Origin: Prevotellaceae bacterium
GTDB lineage: Bacteria; Bacteroidota; Bacteroidia; Bacteroidales; UBA932
Assembly (NCBI GenBank): GCA_031254635.1
Contig: JAIRUB010000192.1
Coordinates: 1-7,150 of the forward strand
Reading direction: 5' to 3'
Length of the DNA stretch: 7,150 nt
Within the stretch, counting starts at the first letter, position 1, and each line of letters begins with the position of its first letter. Below the pieces are notes generated by a model, which was not told the origin of the DNA, ran no database searches, and saw only the letters and a program-made list of their open reading frames with translations. Shown here piece by piece: positions 1 to 5,471 of this stretch. The translations under genes were made by a program, and so were the position numbers.

Positions 1-2232
1 GTTTTTGAAGGCTTGGATACTTATGCCGATGTTTTTCTTAACGAGCAATTGTTGTTCGCTAATAACAATATGTTTCTTACGCATTCGATTACATTAGATA
101 GCTTACCACTCGGCACTCACCGGCTGAAAGTAGTATTTTATTCAGCCTTAAAAGAAATTGAAAAATTTAATCCTGCTGATTATTATATTTTACGGGAAGA
201 GCCAAGAGCCTTTGCCCGCAAGGCACAGTACCACTTTGGCTGGGACTGGGGGCCACGTTTTGTAACTATGGGCATCTGGAAGCCCGTGTATTTGGAACTG
301 TTTGATGAAAAACCGCAACTTTGTGAGGTATCGCTGAAACAAAAGTCTTTGAACGAGGAAACGAAGCTCGGATTGTTAGATTTACAGTTTCGTCTCTTTG
401 TTCCCGAACAGCAGGATTGTGAAATTATCTTGAAAGAAAAAGCTACCGATAAAATTATTTGGAAAGAAACTCTACATCGTGTTAAAGGCGACAGTTCGAT
501 TGTAGCCACTGTGGCTTTCCCTAATCCAAATCTGTGGTATCCGAATGGTTTGGGCGCTCCGCATCTGTACGATTTTGTACTGGAATTGTATGCAAAAAAT
601 CAGTTGGTGGACACAGAGGGAAAACGTGTGGGATTTAAAAATCTTCGTTTGCATCGGATAAAAGATGAAAAAGGCGAGCAATTTTATTTCAATGTCAATG
701 GCCACGATGTCTTTATCAAGGGTGCGAATTGGGTGCCTGCCGAAAGTTTCCTGCCTCGCTTGACTAAGGCTGATTATTATAATTTGATTGAACAAGCCCT
801 GCGTAGCAATTTTAATATGTTGCGGGTGTGGGGTGGCGGAATTTATGAAGACAAGGCTTTCTACGAGGCTTGTGATGAGATGGGCATTTTAGTATGGCAG
901 GATTTTGCCTTTGCCTGCGCCTTATATCCTGCAACACGTGAATTTCTACATAGTGTGGAGTTGGAAGCAACTGAACAAATCAAACGTATTTCGCAACATA
1001 CTTGCTTGGCTTTGTGGTGCGGCAATAATGAGATTGACGAGGGTTGGCATAATTGGGGCTGGAAAAGGCAGTTCGGCGCTGACACAGCAATGGTGTGGGA
1101 AAATTATACCCGCTTGTTTCATCGTTTACTCCCCGGCTTGGTAGAGCAATACGATACGGGACGTGATTATCTTTCTTCTTCGCCTGTGTTCGGATGGGGC
1201 AGAAAAGAAAGCATGTTTGTAGGCGATAGCCATTACTGGGGCGTGTGGTGGGGAATGGAACCTTTTAGCGTATATAAACAAAAAGTCCCCAGATTTATGA
1301 GCGAGTACGGTTTTCAAGGATTTCCTCCCTTGTCAACACTCCATGCCTTTATGCCTGAAAAGCAAGACCGCTATTTAGGCTCCGATGCCATGAAGACACA
1401 CCAAAAACACCCACGAGGCTACGAAACAATTCAAACCTACATGGAACGTGAGTATGATATTCCCGATAATTTGGAAGATTACGCCTACGTATCGCAGTTA
1501 TTACAGGCTTATGGCATGAAAACAGCTATAGAGGCGCATCGGAGGGCTAAACCTTATTGTATGGGCAGTCTTTATTGGCAGTTCAACGATTGTTGGCCTG
1601 TGGTATCATGGGCAGGTATCGACTACTATAAAGAATGGAAAGCGCTTCAGTATTTCGTTAAAAAATCTTTTGCCCAACATTTACTGAGCTTTGATACAAC
1701 AGCAGATACAACTTGCCTGTGGGCAGTAACCGATTCTACCGCCGATGTTCACGGTAATTTACAGATAGTATTTTCTACCTTTGCAGGAAAAGAATTGTTC
1801 CGAAAAGACAGCTTGATTACTATTCCCGCCAATAGTTCGCAGAAAATTTGGGAATTTCGTACTGCTGATTTTATCAACGGAGAAGACAGTTTGACTACAT
1901 TTTGCCATGCTCGTTTTTTAATAAACGAACAGCAAGTTGCAGAGGCAATAAATTATTTTACCTTACCTAAAAACACCATTTATCCTCCTGCAAATCTGAC
2001 TATTTTCTTAATGTACAACGATGAAATTGTATTATTAGCCGACAAATTGGTGAAAAATATTTGTATCATGTATGATGGAAAGCAGTCGCCTTTCACCGAT
2101 AATTTTTTCGATATGCTGCCCGGAAAAACATATACAGTCAAACTGCTGCGAGACACCACAATTGACCCCAATCTTATTCAACTCGAATCCCTAAATCCCT
2201 TTCTAAACATTCAAATAATAAATAATAAATAA
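1..2232 (+). CDS. Beta-mannosidase, glycoside hydrolase family 2 (5' end outside window)
   Basis: Hydrolyses terminal beta-D-mannose residues from manno-oligosaccharides or N-glycan cores by a retaining mechanism. The frame is open from base 1 (VFEGLDTYADVFLN), so the TTG at 13 is an internal Leu codon and the true start lies upstream. The window holds 743 residues; the family is usually roughly 820-870, so about 100 N-terminal residues are missing, including any signal peptide. Numbering from the codon at 13, the family signature FGWDWGPR lies at about 75-82. The acid/base Glu is in WCGNNE (E340, bases 1030-1032), and the nucleophile Glu is in MSEYGFQGFP (E431, bases 1303-1305). YWQFNDCWPVVSWAGIDYY near 521-539 is also typical. 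All catalytic residues are intact. A beta-sandwich-like C-terminal region follows. kamE starts 9 bases after the stop, which suggests cotranscription although the functions are unrelated. The family is very secure; exact substrate and localisation are not visible. Confidence 0.95.
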   Translation, partial: VFEGLDTYADVFLNEQLLFANNNMFLTHSITLDSLPLGTHRLKVVFYSALKEIEKFNPADYYILREEPRAFARKAQYHFGWDWGPRFVTMGIWKPVYLELFDEKPQLCEVSLKQKSLNEETKLGLLDLQFRLFVPEQQDCEIILKEKATDKIIWKETLHRVKGDSSIVATVAFPNPNLWYPNGLGAPHLYDFVLELYAKNQLVDTEGKRVGFKNLRLHRIKDEKGEQFYFNVNGHDVFIKGANWVPAESFLPRLTKADYYNLIEQALRSNFNMLRVWGGGIYEDKAFYEACDEMGILVWQDFAFACALYPATREFLHSVELEATEQIKRISQHTCLALWCGNNEIDEGWHNWGWKRQFGADTAMVWENYTRLFHRLLPGLVEQYDTGRDYLSSSPVFGWGRKESMFVGDSHYWGVWWGMEPFSVYKQKVPRFMSEYGFQGFPPLSTLHAFMPEKQDRYLGSDAMKTHQKHPRGYETIQTYMEREYDIPDNLEDYAYVSQLLQAYGMKTAIEAHRRAKPYCMGSLYWQFNDCWPVVSWAGIDYYKEWKALQYFVKKSFAQHLLSFDTTADTTCLWAVTDSTADVHGNLQIVFSTFAGKELFRKDSLITIPANSSQKIWEFRTADFINGEDSLTTFCHARFLINEQQVAEAINYFTLPKNTIYPPANLTIFLMYNDEIVLLADKLVKNICIMYDGKQSPFTDNFFDMLPGKTYTVKLLRDTTIDPNLIQLESLNPFLNIQIINNK

Positions 2233-2241
2233 TCGATTACC

Positions 2242-3042
2242 ATGAGCACAGGACTATATTCAACAAGTGCAAAAGACTTTGACCAAACATTGGATTTGAC
2301 TAAAATCAAACCCTACGGCGACACGCTGAACGACGGCAAAGTGCAGTTAAGTTTTACCTTGCCGCTACCTTGCAGCGACGAGGCTATTGAGGCTGCCAAG
2401 CAGTTAATGTATAAAATGGGATTTGATAACCCTCAAGTCGTATTTTATAAAGAATTAGCTGCCGGTTACACCTTTTTTAATTGCTACGGAAACGCCTCGC
2501 ATACCGTGGACTCTACACAGATTAAAGTACAAAAGGTAGAAAGTTCTACTTGGACAATGGCGGAAACCGATGAGTTTGTCAAAAAACATATAGGGCGAAA
2601 AATTGTGGTAGTAGGTGCCAGCACAGGCTCCGATGCACACACGGTTGGCATTGACGCCATCATGAACATGAAAGGCTACGCCGGTCGCTACGGCTTAGAG
2701 CGCTACGAAATGATTACGGCTATTAACTTAGGCAGTCAGGTTCCTAATGAAGATTTTATAAAGAAAGCCATAGAGACAAATGCCGATGCGCTATTAGTCT
2801 CGCAAACGGTTACGCAAAAAGATGTACACGTGAAAAACATGACCGAGTTGATAGAAATGTTGGACGCCGAAGGGCTACGCAGCAAACTTATTGTAGCATG
2901 CGGCGGCCCGCGCATTTCGCATGAATTGGCAAAGGAGCTCGGCTTCGATGCAGGCTTTGGCATGAACACCTACGCCGATGATGTGGCATCGTTTATTGCG
3001 CAAGAAATGGCAAGGAGAATGAAAATAAATAATAAATCTTAA
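2242..3042 (+). CDS. kamE: Lysine 5,6-aminomutase, beta (cobalamin-binding) subunit
   Basis: Small subunit of the adenosylcobalamin- and PLP-dependent enzyme that moves the terminal amino group of D-lysine or L-beta-lysine to the neighbouring carbon, an early step of anaerobic lysine fermentation. The 266 residues match the usual length of about 260. An N-terminal dimerisation-type region (about 1-110) is followed by a Rossmann-like B12-binding domain. This carries the base-off motif DxHxxG at D131-A-H133-T-V-G136; H133 is the expected lower axial ligand to cobalt. K144 in MNMKGY is the expected PLP Schiff-base lysine; both numbers coincide with those I recall for the Clostridium sticklandii enzyme (H133, K144). 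The ACGGPR and GFDAGFG stretches near 219-240 fit the B12 nucleotide-tail pocket. ATG 2242 is the natural start: it gives the full N-terminus just after the beta-mannosidase stop. The alpha subunit KamD is required for activity but is not adjacent; upstream lies a mannosidase and downstream a peptidase. Confidence 0.95.
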   Translation: MSTGLYSTSAKDFDQTLDLTKIKPYGDTLNDGKVQLSFTLPLPCSDEAIEAAKQLMYKMGFDNPQVVFYKELAAGYTFFNCYGNASHTVDSTQIKVQKVESSTWTMAETDEFVKKHIGRKIVVVGASTGSDAHTVGIDAIMNMKGYAGRYGLERYEMITAINLGSQVPNEDFIKKAIETNADALLVSQTVTQKDVHVKNMTELIEMLDAEGLRSKLIVACGGPRISHELAKELGFDAGFGMNTYADDVASFIAQEMARRMKINNKS

Positions 3043-3047
3043 ATACT

Positions 3048-4130
3048 ATGAAACCAATTTGTCTATTTATCGGTTTTCTCCTGCTGATAGCCATTCCGGT
3101 GCAGGGACAAACAGATGAAAATTTAGCTAAACTGCAAAAAAACATTGAAGCTTTAGCCGATGCTAACGAACATCGTTTAGATATCTTAGAAAAAAAGATT
3201 GACGACGTGCTTTGGTTCAATCGGGTAGGTGATGTAGCTTTTATTGATAAGGTATATATTACCGGCCCGCCTCGTGCAAATGTGAAAAACCCCACAGCAA
3301 TGGGCGCTAAGAATCCCCTGAAATTTTGGTCCTACGTTTTTATTCCCAAACAAATAGATGTAAATAAAAAATATCCCTTAGTTGTGCTGGTACACGGCGG
3401 CGTACATGGCGATTTCAGCACTTATCACACACATATTGTACGTGAATTGATGGCGCAAGGTTATATTGTTGTTGCTCCGGAATACAGAGGAAGTACGGGC
3501 TATGGACAATCGTTCTGGAGAAATATAGACTACGGCGGATTGGAGGTACAAGACTCGGAAGCCAGCCGTGCCTACATGGTAGAGAATTACAGCTTCGTTG
3601 ATAAAAATAAAGTAGGAGTGGTTGGTTGGAGCCACGGCGGCCTGATTGGATTGATGAGCATATTCCAATATCCGCAAAACTATGCCGTATGCTTTGCCGG
3701 CGTGCCTGTTTCCGACTTGGTAGCCCGAATGGGTTACCATGATGATGGTTATCGTAGATTATTTTCGGCCGACTATCATATCGGTAAAACAGCGCAAGAA
3801 AATGTGGAGGAATACCGCCGCCGCTCCCCTGTGTGGAATGTGGAAAAATTGCAAACGCCTTTGCTGATACATACCAACACCAATGATGACGATGTACACG
3901 TATTGGAAGTGGAAACCCTTATCAGAGCCTTGAAAGCCGAAGGCAAGAAATTTGAATACGAAATTTTCAAAGATATTGCCGGAGGGCATTCCTTCGACCG
4001 AATCGATACTAAACAGTCGCGTGAAATTCGTTTAAAAATATGGACTTTCATTGCCAAGTACCTCAATCCGCCTACTCCCATCAAGACTTTGAAAGATATG
4101 GAAAAGGCAGCTTATATAATGATACAATAA
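3048..4130 (+). CDS. Exported S9-family (prolyl oligopeptidase-like) alpha/beta hydrolase
   Basis: Probable serine peptidase or esterase acting outside the cytoplasm. Residues 1-20 form a signal peptide: Lys at 3, a hydrophobic core of about residues 4-17, then VQG|Q; there is no lipobox cysteine. Residues about 22-60 are charged and look helical or coiled-coil, and replace the beta-propeller found in classical S9 enzymes. The catalytic domain spans about 90-340. It has the oxyanion HGG at 116-118, the S9 signature YRGSTGYG at 146-153, and the nucleophile S195 in GWSHGG. The likely acid is D280 in the HxxxxDDDV segment, and H314 in GGHSF completes the triad. At 360 residues it is far shorter than propeller-bearing S9 peptidases of about 600-700. 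The start ATG lies 5 bases after the kamE stop, consistent with an operon. Supplying peptides to the lysine pathway is a context-based guess. A carbohydrate or acyl esterase of the same fold cannot be excluded. Confidence 0.85.
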   Translation: MKPICLFIGFLLLIAIPVQGQTDENLAKLQKNIEALADANEHRLDILEKKIDDVLWFNRVGDVAFIDKVYITGPPRANVKNPTAMGAKNPLKFWSYVFIPKQIDVNKKYPLVVLVHGGVHGDFSTYHTHIVRELMAQGYIVVAPEYRGSTGYGQSFWRNIDYGGLEVQDSEASRAYMVENYSFVDKNKVGVVGWSHGGLIGLMSIFQYPQNYAVCFAGVPVSDLVARMGYHDDGYRRLFSADYHIGKTAQENVEEYRRRSPVWNVEKLQTPLLIHTNTNDDDVHVLEVETLIRALKAEGKKFEYEIFKDIAGGHSFDRIDTKQSREIRLKIWTFIAKYLNPPTPIKTLKDMEKAAYIMIQ

Positions 4131-4140
4131 TTTTTTTATT

Positions 4141-4800
4141 ATTTTTAAAAATCAAATCAGAGAAGTAATTGCCAAACGTGCAGCCCTTGAGTTGCACGAC
4201 GGCGATGTGGTAAATTTAGGGATTGGCTTGCCCACCCTTGTTACCAATTATGTACCTCAAAATGTACAGGTAATTCTACAATCGGAAAACGGACTGATTG
4301 GTATGGGACCCACACCGGAGGCCGGCAAGGAAAATCCGGAGTTGACAAATGCCGGCGGCGGATATATTACCGCTCTGCCCGGCGCCTCCTCCTTCGATTC
4401 GGCTACCTCTTTCGGCATTATTCGCGGAGGACACGTTAATGTGTCTATTCTCGGCGCTTTACAAGTGGATGAGCAGGGCGATTTAGCCAACTGGATGATT
4501 CCCGGAAAGAAAACTCCGGGCATGGGTGGCGCTATGGATTTACTGGTAGGCGCTCAATTAATCATTTTGGCTATGGAACACACAGCCGGCGAAACCAAGA
4601 AAATATTAAAAAAATGTACTTTGCCCTTAACAGCAGCCGGACAGGTAAATTTGATTATCACCGAAATGGGCGTCATGGAAATTACGCCGGAAGGTATTGT
4701 CTTAAAAGAAATTCATCCCGAATTTACGGTGGAACAAGTACAGACTGCTACCGAAGCAAAATTGATTGTTAGTAAGGAATTGAAGCCAATGGAAGTATAA
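4141..4800 (+). CDS. atoA: Acetate/acetoacetate CoA-transferase, subunit B (class I), non-canonical start
   Basis: Beta subunit of a class I CoA-transferase that moves CoA between acyl-CoA and acetoacetate (or a related 3-oxoacid or butyrate), forming acetoacetyl-CoA for thiolase. Hallmarks: DGDVVNLGIGLPTLV near the N-terminus, the catalytic Glu in QSENG (E49 from base 4141), GGGYITALPGA, RGGHVNVSILGALQVD, ANWMIPGK and GMGGAMDL. The frame is open from just after a stop at 4120-4122 but contains no ATG or GTG before the conserved core. The conserved N-terminal helix (IAKRAALEL) is encoded upstream of the first conventional alternative, TTG 4192. I therefore place the start at ATT 4141, giving 219 residues, close to the 216 of E. 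coli AtoA; ATT 4138, ATC 4156 or ATT 4168 are alternatives. If TTG 4192 is used the protein has 202 residues and loses the helix. The partner subunit A (AtoD) normally lies directly upstream but is absent. A heptamer array begins 3 bases after the stop. Confidence 0.9.
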   Translation: MFKNQIREVIAKRAALELHDGDVVNLGIGLPTLVTNYVPQNVQVILQSENGLIGMGPTPEAGKENPELTNAGGGYITALPGASSFDSATSFGIIRGGHVNVSILGALQVDEQGDLANWMIPGKKTPGMGGAMDLLVGAQLIILAMEHTAGETKKILKKCTLPLTAAGQVNLIITEMGVMEITPEGIVLKEIHPEFTVEQVQTATEAKLIVSKELKPMEV

Positions 4801-4802
4801 TT

Positions 4803-4844
4803 GGTGCGAGGTGCTGGGTACGAGGTACTGGGTGCTGGGTATTC
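4803..4844 (+). repeat. Left heptamer array, consensus GGTRCKR, forward orientation
   Basis: Six contiguous 7-base units: GGTGCGA (4803), GGTGCTG (4810), GGTACGA (4817), GGTACTG (4824), GGTGCTG (4831) and a decayed GGTATTC (4838). The array starts 3 bases after the atoA stop codon. Units ending CGA and CTG alternate over the first four copies. It is G-rich on this strand, in sharp contrast to the AT-rich spacer that follows. Confidence 0.9.
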
Positions 4845-4958
4845 TCTTTTTACATGATGGTATTTAGAAAATATTTTCATTACAAATGATAAAACGATTA
4901 GCTTTTTTATAGTTTTAGGTTTTAATTGGTTTAAAGTGCAAAAATACAAATAATTTGC

Positions 4959-4966
4959 TATCTTTG
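4959..4966 (+). promoter_or_regulatory. Bacteroidota-type -7 promoter element (TATCTTTG) for the four-helix-bundle gene
   Basis: TATCTTTG matches the Bacteroidota primary-sigma -7 consensus TAnnTTTG exactly. It sits in a very AT-rich stretch, and transcription would start near 4973, about 75 bases before the gene's ATG. A -33 TTTG is not clear; TTAAAGTG at 4931-4938 lies at roughly the right distance but is a weak match. The transcript leader would contain the inverted heptamer array at 5004-5031, so the promoter belongs to the inserted element rather than to the metabolic operon. Confidence 0.6.
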
Positions 4967-5003
4967 TAGAAATATTAAATTTATGAAATACAAAAAAACA
5001 ATA

Positions 5004-5031
5004 AAACACCTCGCACCTAACACCTCGTACC
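5004..5031 (-). repeat. Middle heptamer array, reverse orientation, in the gene leader
   Basis: Four contiguous units read on the minus strand: GGTACGA (5031-5025), GGTGTTA (5024-5018), GGTGCGA (5017-5011) and a weaker GGTGTTT (5010-5004). Aligned with the first four units of the left array, it matches at 21 of 28 positions and keeps the same alternation of CGA units with other units. It could pair with the left array in RNA, with G-U wobble allowed. It ends 16 bases before the ATG of the four-helix-bundle gene. Confidence 0.85.
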
Positions 5032-5047
5032 ATTAAATAAAAGTAAT

Positions 5048-5416
5048 ATGGCAATAATTAAATCTTTTGAAGACTTGGAAATTTGGAAACTATCTATGCA
5101 GCAAGCTGCAGAGGTTTATAAAAATTTTAAAGATTGTAAAGATTTTTCTTTTAAAGACCAAATTCAGCGTGCGGCAGTTTCTGTAGCATCAAATATTGCA
5201 GAGGGTTTTGAGAGAAATACAAATAAAGAGTTTATTCAATTTCTTTATATTGCAAAAGGTTCTAATGGAGAATTGATAACACAATTATATTTAGCTGTTA
5301 CTTTTAAATATATTGATACAAAAAAAGGGAAAGAATTAATTGAAAAATCAAAAACATTGAGTGCCAAAATTGGTAAGTTGATTAATTACAGAAAAAAATA
5401 TAATAAAGAAAAATAA
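5048..5416 (+). CDS. Four-helix-bundle protein, 23S rRNA-intervening-sequence (IVP) family
   Basis: A 122-residue cytosolic, all-helical protein of the family first known from intervening sequences in 23S rRNA genes (Pfam 23S_rRNA_IVP, TIGR02436); Avd of diversity-generating retroelements has the same fold. Family marks are FEDLEIWKLSMQQA at 7-20, QIQRAAVSVASNIAEGFER at 38-56 and KEFIQFLYIAKGSNGELITQL at 60-80. Residues 45-53 (SVASNIAEG) carry VA where many relatives have IP. A basic C-terminal tail (about 107-122) contributes to 23 Lys/Arg against 15 Asp/Glu, which fits nucleic-acid contact. No signal peptide or membrane segment is seen. ATG 5048 gives the complete family N-terminus. The gene has its own promoter (4959) and is bracketed by heptamer arrays; no rRNA sequence surrounds it. 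Its molecular function is unknown. It is about 27% G+C, far below its neighbours, which suggests acquisition. Confidence 0.93.
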   Translation: MAIIKSFEDLEIWKLSMQQAAEVYKNFKDCKDFSFKDQIQRAAVSVASNIAEGFERNTNKEFIQFLYIAKGSNGELITQLYLAVTFKYIDTKKGKELIEKSKTLSAKIGKLINYRKKYNKEK

Positions 5417-5419
5417 ACC

Positions 5420-5447
5420 CAGTACCTAGTACCCAGCACCTTGTACT
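5420..5447 (-). repeat. Right heptamer array, reverse orientation
   Basis: Units read on the minus strand: a decayed AGTACAA (5447-5441), then GGTGCTG (5440-5434), GGTACTA (5433-5427) and GGTACTG (5426-5420), with a further GG at 5419-5418. The core 5420-5440 is the inverted complement of left-array bases 4810-4830 at 20 of 21 positions. It begins only a few bases after the stop of the four-helix-bundle gene and ends 24 bases before the thiolase ATG, so it also lies in the thiolase leader. Confidence 0.87.
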
Positions 5448-5471
5448 ATATGGTACACAAAACAAAATACT

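Larger units (their letters stand above)
4803..5447 (+). mobile_element. Putative non-autonomous element carrying a four-helix-bundle gene, bounded by heptamer arrays
   Basis: About 645 bp separate atoA from the thiolase gene. The segment has a forward heptamer array at its left end, a promoter, a reverse array, the four-helix-bundle gene, and a reverse array at its right end. Bases 4810-4830 and 5420-5440 are inverted repeats agreeing at 20 of 21 positions. By hand count the spacer 4861-4980 is about 18% G+C and the gene (5041-5400) about 27%. A sample of the thiolase gene (5701-5760) is 47%. These traits fit an inserted unit. I found no convincing target-site duplication at the edges, and no transposase, recombinase or reverse transcriptase in the window, so mobility is inferred. 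The element may instead be an immobile structured cassette. The exact ends are uncertain by a few bases. Confidence 0.55.

Noticed and set aside
183..2171. Several open frames of 60-110 codons, on the minus strand and in an alternative plus frame, inside the beta-mannosidase gene
   Set aside because: All are covered by a strong GH2 reading frame and show no family motifs.
4867..4878. 12-base palindrome GAAAATATTTTC
   Set aside because: It is perfect but composed almost only of A and T in an 18% G+C region, so chance is likely; no second copy was noticed.
4891..4916. Possible intrinsic terminator (AAAACGAT pairing with ATAGTTTT)
   Set aside because: The stem is almost all A-T with a mismatch, and the T-run lies in the loop instead of after the stem.
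4713..5054. Minus-strand open frame of 113 codons over the atoA end, left array and spacer
   Set aside because: It reads through the heptamers as a repetitive YPAPxTxY peptide and through AT-rich spacer; no family resemblance and no promoter.
4803..5447. CRISPR array
   Set aside because: The units are 7 bases, contiguous and without spacers, and arrays occur in both orientations.
4803..5447. Diversity-generating retroelement with an Avd-like gene
   Set aside because: There is no reverse transcriptase, template repeat or variable repeat in the window. The four-helix-bundle protein resembles the general IVP family.
4795..5452. Target-site duplication flanking the element
   Set aside because: Only a shared TATA can be found on the two sides, which is not meaningful in this base composition.
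5443..5456. GTAC-TATATG-GTAC hairpin at the right edge of the element
   Set aside because: The stem has only 4 pairs. It may be a further decayed heptamer in opposite orientation (GGTACAC at 5452), but this is too weak to call.
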